Shown one piece after another: positions 14,342 to 26,300 of a stretch of 64,000 nt of DNA. This stretch comes from Halichondria panicea (lineage: Eukaryota > Porifera > Demospongiae > Suberitida > Halichondriidae). How positions within the stretch are numbered: position 1 is the first letter of the stretch; the number at the start of each line of letters is the position of its first letter. Where the stretch lies: positions 3,352,201 through 3,416,200 of the forward strand of contig NC_087379.1 of NCBI RefSeq assembly GCF_963675165.1, in the 5' to 3' direction. Below the pieces are notes generated by a model, which searched no databases, had not been told where the DNA came from, and was given only the letters and a program-made list of their open reading frames with translations. The translations under genes were made by a program, and so were the position numbers.

Positions 14342-17300
14342 CACACACACACACACACACTACCATATACCTCGCTTGCGCATGCGCACCGAGGCATAAA
14401 TATCAGGACTGTGATCTGCTGGACTCTGAAGAGGAGCCCAACCCCATTTCACTGCCTGAAAACCAGGGGGCTCTGCCCCCCTGGTTTTCAGAGTGGGAGG
14501 GGCAACAGCCCCCCTTGGTTCTTAATTACGGCCCTGATGTATATGCCAAGTTTTGGAGAGGGTGCTCATTTTTTTGTGTTGAGTTGACATGGAATGTCCC
14601 GATTGGCACCACTAATTTTGCAGGTTAGTTTGCTTTCTCCAGCTAACCCTAGTCTCATGAATCACCCGTCCTTCCTATAGCTAGGGGGGATACCGTCTGA
14701 GCACTTTAGATTGGGTCATTGGAGTTATTACGCCAGTGTTAAAACTGGAAGAATACAACGCATGCAAAAAGTCAATCGCGAATGCTTGCAAGAAGCGTTT
14801 ATGAGTGAACTAGCAGCTATGAATTTTTGTTTGGCTTGCTCCATGACTGTTGCTAAACAAACCAAGAAAAGTGTTGCACAGGCCATTCATCAGAAGGTGC
14901 CTAACACTATAGAAATAATGCTGAATAAATAAGCTACTGAATGATATAAAAATAAAGTGGTAAGAAGGAACTGAATTTACATTGAATGAAAGAAAACTAA
15001 TTTTGTCTGTGACTTTGATTTCTGGGCAAATCAGTACTCGGGGTGCTGGACAGATACAGATAGACCTAGACTATAGACAACACTGGTAACTACAAGTAGA
15101 CCAACACTAATGACCCAGGTTTAACTAAGATACAACAATTTGAAAGTAAACATTGACAAAAATGAGTAAGTTATATAGCTCTTGCCTACTTGCCACTTGA
15201 GTGTCCAGAGTTTCTTGCTAATAGAATGCTAGAAGTTAGTCTTTGCAAAGAAATAAACAGCATCCGCTTTACCAATATTTTTTTATAGAAGGTCTTGTGT
15301 ACTAACATTGGCTAAAATTTTAGTTTATTGGATATAATTATCCTGTTTGGACTGACTTTGATTTCTGGGCAAATTAGTACTCCCCAGTTCTGGATCCTAA
15401 TTTTCCTGTGGCCAGTTCATGAATAATATAGCTACATTTACTAGTACTGTGACTCTGGAACCTGGCTTGCACTTCAGGACCTGGGTAAAGTATATATGAA
15501 TGCTGGAAAAACTGTTTCTTTATCCAATTCTGATAGTAAACAATGATGTAACAGAAGCCATAATTAAATTTACGGAGAATTACTGTAGTATTTACAAGCC
15601 ACAAACAGTTGTTATGTAACCGCAAGGAAATTTACTCACTATGATGCATAACCACAATTACATCATTTGAAGCCAAATTTGGAGTCTTAGTGTAGACTGT
15701 AGGCGGACTATAAATGCGTCCCATATGCGTATAACGCATATGCTTCTTGTCATTCTTTATTTCCTTTATTTCCTCTATTTTGTCTGATTGGTCAAGTTGG
15801 TATTCCGGCCTAGCCAAAAAAATGCTCAGGCGGTCTCTAGGAAGGGCGGCTGATTCATGAGACTAGGCCAACCTTAGCAATTTTCACATTGCAAATGTTT
15901 TTAGTAAGACTCAAACGATTGTCATGATCAGCAGGGTTTCATACAGAGAGGGGGGCGCCCTGCATGGGATTTCCCACCCCCAGCCAAATTCCCCCCCCTA
16001 GAAATCTATGATGTCATAATAAAAATATATGACTTTTCTCTAAAATTTCATCAATAAAACTATATACTAGTGGTTTGAAGCACACAAAAAACCCAAATTG
16101 CACCTCAGATAACCATTCCTCAAAAAATTTACGAGGAGAGGACCCCCAGACCCCCCTCAATCAAACGTTTCCCCCTCCCAGCTAAAAATCCTGTATGAAA
16201 CCCTGTTATGTATTATAATCATCTCACTCACATGTTAGCAGAGGCTCATACAGCTGAAGATCGCTATGGGGCTGTGGGAGCGGTGTTGCATTATATCTTT
16301 CAGACAGAAAGTGTCCATCGCTGTTTCCGAAAAAACCTCTATAGTTGATTGACGATGGAACCAGCAGATAAATGTTAAGGTAGTAGTCACTTGAACCGAT
16401 GAGTCTCACATCACAATTAAAAGATACTCCACTTCGAAAGTGCTCTACTCTTAATCGGTAGTTTCCTAGTCTTGTCATTCTCATTATGGTCGAGTTATCA
16501 GGTTGCCAAGGTTGATCATCTAACAACTGATCAGTAACTTCTTTTTGCACAGGCTTAGTTTGAAACATCCTAAATCCAGGTGTCATTCCAAACTGTGTTT
16601 GTCGATTGGTAAAACAATTGTTAAACAAATCTGTAAGTATTGACTTCAGCCTTACTTTGCCATAATTATATCAACCCCTATGCCAATATTTGAAGCACAG
16701 TTCACCACCATGAACTGTGCAATAATAATGGCCATACAGAGAGCTACAGATAGTGATAATCTATGTACGTATAATTAGCTTAGTTGTGATGTACACTAGA
16801 TATATATTATGTATACCTGGAATGCCAAGTTTTGATCACCAAATGCTATTCGCTGATGAGTTGTTATCCTCCATATTTCAACATTACCCAAACCTCCTTG
16901 AATCGTAAGTGTTGGCGTCTCTCCAGTAATGTCAAGAGCTTCAAACAAAACGAAATTTCCCAATCCGTTGAAGGTATAATATGTTCCATCAAGAGTTGTA
17001 TAGTGGGGATCACCACTGCCTCTACCTAAATGAACAGTACAGTCGTAAGTTTCTACATTAATTTTATTCAATACGTGCTATCGTAGCCTTTAATTAGCTC
17101 TGACAGACAATTGTGGTGGGAAGTTTTTAGTCCGAGCACTAGTCCAAGTCGAATCCTGGTCAGATTATTCTGGGTAGTGGCATAGTAACACTAATTGCAT
17201 CTGCGCAACCGGCATAGGGATAGGCTTACTCTATGAACATCCACAAACATGTACAACCACCTCAGAATTAACGTTTTGTGTTTACTCACAGCTAAATCAC

Positions 17301-20300
17301 TTCCGACCCAATCCAACCCATCTCCCTGAGGTGTACGGGGTGGCTAATCCAGATAAGAACCTGGTTTACACGAATGCAAATACAGATTCCACTGTTAGGA
17401 AGCCCAAAGGGCTGGTTGTAGCATCCCGAATGTACAGTGAGGGTTCTACTAGCCCTGAGGGCTTCTAAATCATGTGGAAACGTCCTAAACAGCAACCATG
17501 AGTCTCTAGCCAATCAGATTTGTCTAATCTTTGCTACATGATTGCATGTCTAAGTGTTGTCTACATAAGTAAGTACATGATTTTCTAAGTTGGATAGAAC
17601 GTATTTATGGCAAACATGATCCAACTCAGACGAGGTTTTTGTAGTAACAGGTTATCAGAAGTACAGATTATTATGCCTCGAGACGTAGCCGCACAAGGGA
17701 TACAGTAAATTAAGGTGACTGTGTGTCTGTCTATTCCAGCTGTAATTGCTTAACGGTTGCAATGCATGAGACGAAAACTAACAGCTTCTATAATTATAAT
17801 AGTTAGACACTGTTTAGGAAGCCCAAAGGGCTGGTTGTAGTATCCCGAACGTAGTGAGGGTTCTACTAGCCCTTAGCTTCTAAATTATGTGGAAACTTCC
17901 TAAACAGTGTCTAATAGCAATCATGAGTATCTAGCCAATCAGATTTGAATGTTATTATTTACCTTAAGGTGACATAATTATTTTCGCATGTATTAATTTC
18001 TGCTATTTCTGCAAATGAGAGTAAAATTGCAAAAATTAGTACTCGCAAATAATTGGCTGCCCTCTTGTTTAATGTATCCAAATCGACATTTCGCAAAAAA
18101 TTATACCAGCAAAATGTACAAAACTGTAAAAACGCAAACAAATCTACCTGTGAAAATATGTCACCGGTAATCTTTGCTACATGATTTTCTAAGTGAAGTA
18201 CATGATTTTCTACATGATTTTCCAGAACACTTCCTTTAGCCAATCAGATTGCAGACTTTTAGCCACGTTTTCTTGGATTTTGACTCATGGATTTGCACAC
18301 TAAAGTTTTGTTCACGAGTTATGATTAATTTTACTTTACAATGAAGGCTTTGGTAGTCTCTTCAGAATCTTTCGTAGCATTATAATAATCTGTTCGCACA
18401 AACTTTCTATTCCACTTATGAGTTAATTAGCCTTGCACTAAAGCGCTAGCTGTTTGTAAGCAGAAAAAAGCTGCAAAGCTGCACACTGGCCTGAAGCCGA
18501 GGGGTTGGAAACAGGTGCATGTTCCTGGTGTACGAGATTTCGAAATCACAAAATTTATACCAAACAAAATAGTTGCTATGCACGGCCATTCATGGATGCC
18601 TTTTACCTGTGTGAAGGGACAGGGAAGGTGACTATCGACCGACTACTTGTCTTCACTGCCTTGAATTCAGGCTTTTTTCTCAAGCAGCCTTAATTACTCC
18701 CCTTCATGCACTCCTAATAAATTCGAGGCTATACTATGGTGACCACCAGGAGTACATTAAGAGGAGCATCCAACTGTAGCAGTTGTAGTGTAAACCATGT
18801 TACTACGGTGGCCCTGAGTTCTACTCCTAGTTGATAGTTCATACTTGATAGTTCAAATTAATGCGCAGTTGGTAGTTCGCAGTTGCTACTTCAAACGCGT
18901 AGTTGGCAGTTGGCAGTTGGGAGTTGGTGACCTTTAAACTTCGCAACAAACTAATGCTAGGAATTATTTTGCAAAACCTGTTTCTCTAAGCCTTCTCATT
19001 GATGGGGGCAAGCCCTACTTAATGTACATTGTGTATAGTGGGCACACGTTAGTGCTGTCTGGTGCCAGCAAAGACTATTATTATCTTCTACGCCAGTTAG
19101 CAAATGTTGTATGCACTGCCTCTAATCTTTTAACCATAACTTTAAACGGCCTCTAAGACATTATTAAAAGTGCCATGCAAAAAACCTGTTTCTATAATGT
19201 CCCCCTTCCCCCCCTCCCTCCATACCGGGAATATAGGTGGGGATTAGACTTGAAATTACCTCCCTACCTAGATGTGCACATTATTAAAGATTAATATTGT
19301 CGTCTTAGGCCAGCTCAATTAATTACTGGTGTCAGTATAAACATTTTAACTTAGTAACAGCTCCCAAAAAGAATAACCTGCTTGCAGACGGAGTGGTCCT
19401 GCCGAATGTCAGTAAGACATCTATCTCCGTCAACAAGAGGCCGTGGGAGAACAGCAACAACTGCTCAAAGGAACAGTGAAGGACGAATCAAGCTTAGACC
19501 AGCTTCGACAACGAAAAGGATTCCACAAACAATGGAAGGCCAAAAAGCCAAGCTCAACAAAAGTCGAGTACCAACCAAGTCTTGCCAACGCTGTGGGAGA
19601 GGCCAACACACTCGTGAGAAATGCCCTGCTAAGGAGGCTACATGTCACACATGTCAGAAGAAAGGCCACTACAGTGCACAGTCTTTTACAAGAATGTATC
19701 CGAGTTGGAAAGTGGTATAATGACATGGATGCAGCTTATCTGGACACGGTTTCGAACAGCCAAAATGCCGTCTTGCTGACATAGGTTCGAGTGAATCAGA
19801 AAACAACCTCATTTAAGATGGACAAAGGAGCGGAGGTCATAGCAATATCGATGGATACTTTCCGACACTTAAAGAAGCCGCAGCTGACGACAGCTAGCAA
19901 AGCTCTATATGGACCTTCAAGAATCAAGTTGAAAGTGAAGGGAATGTTTGTGGCATCAATTTCTCGTGGAGATGTCATGACGAAACAGCCCATATTTGTA
20001 GTGGATGACTAATTTGCTTGGACTACCTGCAGGTTAGACGCCACTGTTGAAGGACCAAACGACACCCAAGCTATGGTGATACAGAAATACCCATCTGTTT
20101 TTCAAGGTATCGGCAATCTAGGAGAGGAGTATGAGATAAAACTGAAAGATGGTGCTAAGCCTTACTCATGGCTTCCAGACACATAGCATTACCTCTAAGG
20201 CCAAAGGTGAAGAAGGAGCTCTCTAGAATGGAATCTCTGGGCGTCATATCAACAAACCGACACAATGGTGTGCAGGGATAGTCGTGGTGCCAAAGAAGGC

Positions 20301-23300
20301 AGGAGTAATCCGAATTTGTGTCGACCTCAAGCCACTAAACGAGCATGTACTCAGGGAAGTACATCCACTGCCGAAAGTGGATGACACACTGGCTCAAATG
20401 ACAGGAGCTAAAGTATTCAGCAAACTGGATGCAAACAGCGGGTTCTGGCAAATTCCGCTAGCCAAGACCTCAAGACATTTAACAACTTTCATTACTCCTT
20501 TTGGTCGGTACTACTTCAACAAATTGCCATTTGGTATAATAGCAAGTGCCCCGGAACACTTAATTGTAGTCCCAAAAGCACTGCAAAGGCAGACCCTACA
20601 AAGATTCACACGGGACATCAAGGAATTCAACGATGTCGTCTCCGTGCCAAACTCTCTATTTGGTGGCCGGGAATATCAAAAACCATCAACGACATGGTTA
20701 AGCAATGTTCGACATGTTCGAAACACTTCAAACCAAGGAGTGAACCAATGATACCAACACCACTTCCTGACTACCCGTGGCTCGATGGTGCACAATATAT
20801 TGTAGTTGTCGACGTCTATTACTCAAGGTACCAAGAAGTTGTCAAGTTCTGAAGAGAATATTTTCTCGTCATGGAATTCCAGAAACCCTAGTGAGCGACG
20901 ATGGACCTCAGTACTCATCTAGAGAGTTTCAAGACTTTGCAAGTTCCTACCAATTCTGCCACTTGACAAGCAGTCCTCACTATGCACAGAGCAACAGACA
21001 TGCAGAGAGAGCAGTGAAGACGATGAAGAAACTGTTGCGAGAAGCGGAAGACCCTAACATGGCCCTTACTAAGTTATAGGTCAACTCCTTTCCCTTGGTG
21101 CGGGCTCTCACCTACTGATGGGGAGACGAATACGAGCTAACATGCCTCTTCAGAAAGACTTGCTTATCCCAGACTGAAAATACCTGAACCAGTTTCATAA
21201 AATTCACTCCCAGCACTCCCTGACGAAACAGAAGTGTGGGTTACTACGGGAAATCAACCGATATCTGGACAAATTGTGACTTCTACAACTATACCCCTCG
21301 ATTTTATGTTGTGAGTACACCCGGTGGAGAAACAGGAGTCATCTCAACCCAATACCTCACTCTGACAACAGGACCGAAGAACCTGACCCGATTACAACTA
21401 CCAGGGTGATTCAAACCAGATCCCGAACTGGGACAGCTATTCACCCACCAGAGAGACTGTAATTCCATCCCAGAGAAAGGGGGATGTGGAATGAACTAAT
21501 TGTATTATGTATTTAGTAGAATGTTCTGGTAGATTATCTTGTACTAGATGTTATTAGATAGATCTAGAACCTTCTAGTAACAGTTTTGGTTTTTGTAAAT
21601 ACTCTCGTGTTGTTACAATTAATGATGAGTCTTTAAGTCTAAAAGTCAAATGACACCGATTCTACACTAATTAAACAGCTAGCGCTTTAGTGCATGCATG
21701 GCTAACTCATAAGTTGAAAGTTTGTGCGAACAGATGATGCTATAAAAGATTCTTAAGAGACTGCAAACTAGCCATAGCTCGAGAAAAAAGCTGCAAATCC
21801 ATGAATGAAAATTCAAGAGAACGTGGCTAGGAACCTATAGAAGCTGTTAGTTTTCGTCGTATTGCAACTCATTGTTGAGCAGTTACAACTGGAACAGATA
21901 AACACACAGACAGTCAGCTTTACCGTATCCCTTGTGAGGCTATACGTCTTGAGGCATAAATACAGTACATGCAAATGTACTGTATGTACATGTTGTTTAG
22001 GTAATGCTCTATCACCAAAGGAAGCGGAAAGGAGCATAATTATTCCCTGATGCAAGACTAACAAACAAGTGTACGAGCACAAGTACGTAGCGATAAGACG
22101 AAGAAGAATCCTCCTTCAACTTTAAATCAGTTTTAGTTGTCTATTTAGTTGTCTATTACTAAGTCTATCTCCATGCATGGATGCCTGCCTATATACTATT
22201 CTGTGTGCATACATGCTGTGCTATATACAATGTCATCACAAAAATTAAGTCAGCCGTGTACATGTAGCTAGATCTAGATTTGTCAGGTTCCAATATGATT
22301 TCTGCATCTCCACTTTCATTCATGAACATCTCTCTTGGCTCTCCCTGCGCAGAGAATCAGTTAGCACTGGAAGAACTTGGACTGGGAGCTCAGTTCAGTT
22401 ATCTGATCACTCACACGTAGTTACTGCAGTTTATTATTGTATCCATGCAGTAGATTCCGTATACTATACGGAATTCCGGATACTCCCTCCGTGTCATCCG
22501 GAGTGTTTCAGGACTTTTGGTAGTGGGCGGAAGTGTTTCACATCCACGGAGTGTACAGTATCTATGGTTCTACTAACAAAACACAGGATGTTCTACTGCA
22601 ACCTGAAAAGGAAGGGGATTGGAAACGACCAGGCCTCTCTGTGTAAACGGTTGAAACACTCCGCGTTATGATTTAGCGATCGCGAATATTTTCGTGGTTG
22701 ACCGTTCTGAGGTTGTATTTAACTGTTTCTAGCTCTCCTATCCACTAGCGATCACTCAGGAGCTGGGAGGTACTCTAGAGAAGTAAGTTTACACCACTGA
22801 CAAGCTCTAAGTCCGTTGTCTTCACTCTGTTTTTAAGGAATTACTGCCGAGTCCATGTCAACTTTTCTCTTTCCCTGCTGTGAAGCCGAAACAGCAAAGG
22901 ATATTGCTTGATATAATTGGATATTATGTATCTAAGTGCTATATTGAATGGTTTCATGATATGGATAAACTGTACTGTTCATAAACGTTTGCAGTATAGT
23001 TCTTCAAACTGCTTTAGTATATTTTTAGACACACCACGGGCCTTGACCTCCCACGACTTCATAGTAAGGGCTATTCCTTCTTGTATGGCATTTATTTGTC
23101 TAGTAATAGTGGCTGCAGTCAAGACAGGTAATGAGCATGCTGACTATATAAATATAAAGTTTAGCCACGTCCTATAACATGGAGTGTTTCACGCAAACTA
23201 TTCGTTTCTAATCCCTCTCCTTTTCCTATCTATGCTATAATAGTCTAGAAAATGATGTTTACTATATCAGTACTACTGTTGTGGTTTACCACCTGATTAT

Positions 23301-26300
23301 CAAGTGTTAGCCACAGTCCAGGGGCGGATCCAGGGGGTGGTTTTGAGGGGCTAAAGCCTCCCTTTTTGAAAAAAATACCTATGTATTGCATGCTAGTCTA
23401 GTCTGAGGTTACAACAATTTTGCCACCAACCTTCATCTGCAGACTCATTGACTTAAGAGATGCATGCTTGACAACAGCCAGGTCTTAGCCTTGAGACTAG
23501 CCGTTCGTTATCTGAAAGAACGCCTGGTCAAGTTCCAATGCACAACTTGTCTAGCTGAGTCAGCGTTTTACAGCATCATAATGATATTCATGGGTAATAC
23601 ACCTTGTGCGGGCAATTATCGGTCCAAGAAATTCCTAGACCAATTGTACATTGGAACTTGACTAGGCGTTCTTTCAGATAACAAACGGTTGGTCTCGAGG
23701 CTAGCCAGGTCTAGCGATCTAGGCTAGCTGGACCTATAGCTATAGACCTATACTTTCATAGTCTCGTGGACCAGCCGATATATAATATATCTTCCTCTTT
23801 CAGGGTCTGGGTCCGTGAGACTTTCACTGAACAAAGCACACTAATTTAAAGTGCATAACTATTGCTGGTGCTGAGTCAGCTTTGCATGTCCTTGCGCAAT
23901 GTTTGCAACTGCAACGGGCATTCACCCGAGAATCTGGCACCTACTGGTCAACTGGTACTCTCGCTCCTCTTTTTGCTTTCTTTTGAAGGGTAAACGGTCT
24001 CGTGTCTTTAGCATCAAACAGGGTGTCTGCCAGGGTGCAATCCTGTCCCCACTGCTCTTACGTGGACGCACTTCTGGTTCAACTAGATGAATGCTGCCTA
24101 GGTGCTATGGTCGGCTCTGTTCACTGCCCATCTCTCATGTCGCAGATGATCTATCTCTCATCGCGGAGACCCCTGTCAAGCTGCAATCTCTACTGGACAT
24201 TGTTTCAGACTATGCTAGTGCCTGGCGTTATGAAATCAATTCTTCGAAGTCTGCGGTTTTAATCTTTGGGGAGTCGTCAAAATCCCGCTCGTCTGGCTGT
24301 CTCTCTCGCTCTTTTTTGGTATGCTCTGAAACTATATAAGAGGCAGACAGCTACACTCACCTGGGAATCTTGCGCCTGGTAACAACATCTGGCTCAATCA
24401 AAATATCCTCTGCTGGGAGGAGTGCCTTCTTTGCCTTGAACTCGATTGGAGCAAGGTTTGCTTTTTGGCTGCCTCCACCCCATCACATCTCACAGATTAT
24501 ACCTATCTCTCTGCCTCCCAGTTACGGGTCAGAGCTTTGGTCACTCACTAAAACTGAACTAACAGTGCTGGAAAGAACCCACAGGAAAATTCTGCGCACG
24601 ATTCAGGGTCTCCCTACCATGCAGATGTCCCTCACTTGCTCTGACGAGGCTTATTGGCTCAATGGGATTTCCTCCCTAGTAGACTGTAGGCAGCTCTGCT
24701 TTATCAACTCTATCGCCGGTATGTTAACAGAAGACCTCCCCCAAAAAATCCTGATGGAAAGACTGCCCCTGAACACTGTCACTGGGGTACTCAAGACATG
24801 GTCGTCTCTAGCTTCAACCCACTCATTCCCATATCTAATAGCTATTGCATGGGAAAAACAAAGATTCTTTTAAAGCAGCAGCGAAAAAAGTCCATGCTCA
24901 TCAAGCATGCGTAAACCTGGTAGACTCCTGCTCGCACCTCCAGATATCATCCTTGTCTGCTCATCTTGGGAAGCCCTCCCAGTTGTGGTCATGCATGCTC
25001 CCTGAATGACAGACCACTTCACGGCCCCTCTAACTTCAGGATCAGGCATGTGACGGCCTAGAACTTGACGCCTCGGAATTAAAAAAAGATCAACCAACGC
25101 TGCACCGGGCGATGCAATCTGTGACCTAGGAGTAGAATCACCCTTCACTTCTTGTCAACCTGCCCAACTCTCCTCACTCAGGGAGGCTCTCATAGCCGCT
25201 GCCCCAGTCAGCATAAAAGATCACGTTTCTGGGGACCTCTGTGACCTGCTGCTTCGTCTAGTCTGGCCATCTAATGCCCATGCACAAGAATGGATCTTAC
25301 ACTTTCTCCACAATCTGCGGCAAACCCGCAGTGACATTCTAACTTTAAACTCCACCTGAGGGTGGAGCTTATGGGGTGCCATTTGTGTCAAAATTAATAC
25401 AAATTGCACGTACATTATAAATGAATACATATATATAAATGCAGATGGTGCATATGTGATATGCAGGTGCCCCATAATTATGTAAATGCAGCATGTGCAT
25501 ATAGCAAATGAAGTGGTTGCATATACAAATGCAGCACGTACATTTGTATATGTACCTGATATATATAAATGCAGTATATGGGACTGCTGCATTTATTATA
25601 TGACGCTGCTGCATTTATTATATGCAACTGCTGCATATATTATATGCGACTGCTGCATTTATATATATCAGGTACATATACAAATGTACGTGCTGCATTT
25701 GTATATGCAACCACTTCATTTGCTATATGCACATGCTGCATTATATGTAGCAGTCACATATAATAAATGCAGCAGTCCCATATAATATATGTAGCAGTCG
25801 CATATATAAATGCAGCAGTCGCATATATAAATGCAGCAGTCCCATAATATAATATATGTAGCAGTCACATATAATAAATGCAGCAGCGTCATATAATGTA
25901 TGCAGCATGCAGTCGCATATAATAAATGCAGCAGTCGCATATAATATATGTAGCAGTCGCATATAATATATGTAGCAGTCACATATAATAAATGCAGCAG
26001 CGTCATATAATATATGTAGCAGTCGCATATATAAATGCAGCAGCGTCATATAATATATGTAGCAGTCGCATATATAAATGCAGCAGTCCCATATAATATA
26101 TGTAGCAGTCACATATAATAAATGCAGCAGTGTCATATAATATATGTAGCAGTCGCATATATAAATGCAGCAGCGTCATATAATAAATGCAGCAGCCTCA
26201 TATAATATATGCAGCAGCGTCATATAATAAATTCAGCAGTCGCATATAATAAATGCAATCGCATATAATAATTATGTCTTGGTGCGCATGCAGCGCATTC

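Larger units (their letters stand above)
8778..16231. other. Intron 10: nested TIR transposons, non-coding
   Basis: This 7.45-kb intron is made of several non-autonomous elements placed inside each other: an inverted-repeat element whose two parts lie at 8855-9402 and 14530-14600, a TIR element with repeat-filled ends (10080-13622), a pogo-like MITE (about 11552-11945), a 1.2-kb TIR element (14649-15866) and a hAT-like MITE (15932-16205). A segment at about 9490-9666 recurs at 12710-12893 in the same orientation. Open frames here are short and unlike known proteins. Confidence 0.6.

Noticed and set aside
16632-16816. An extra small exon between exons 9 and 10 ([13 protein letters not shown]-like reading)
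   Set aside because: Using it leads to an immediate in-frame stop in the next exon with the available splice sites, and it adds nothing VWD-like.
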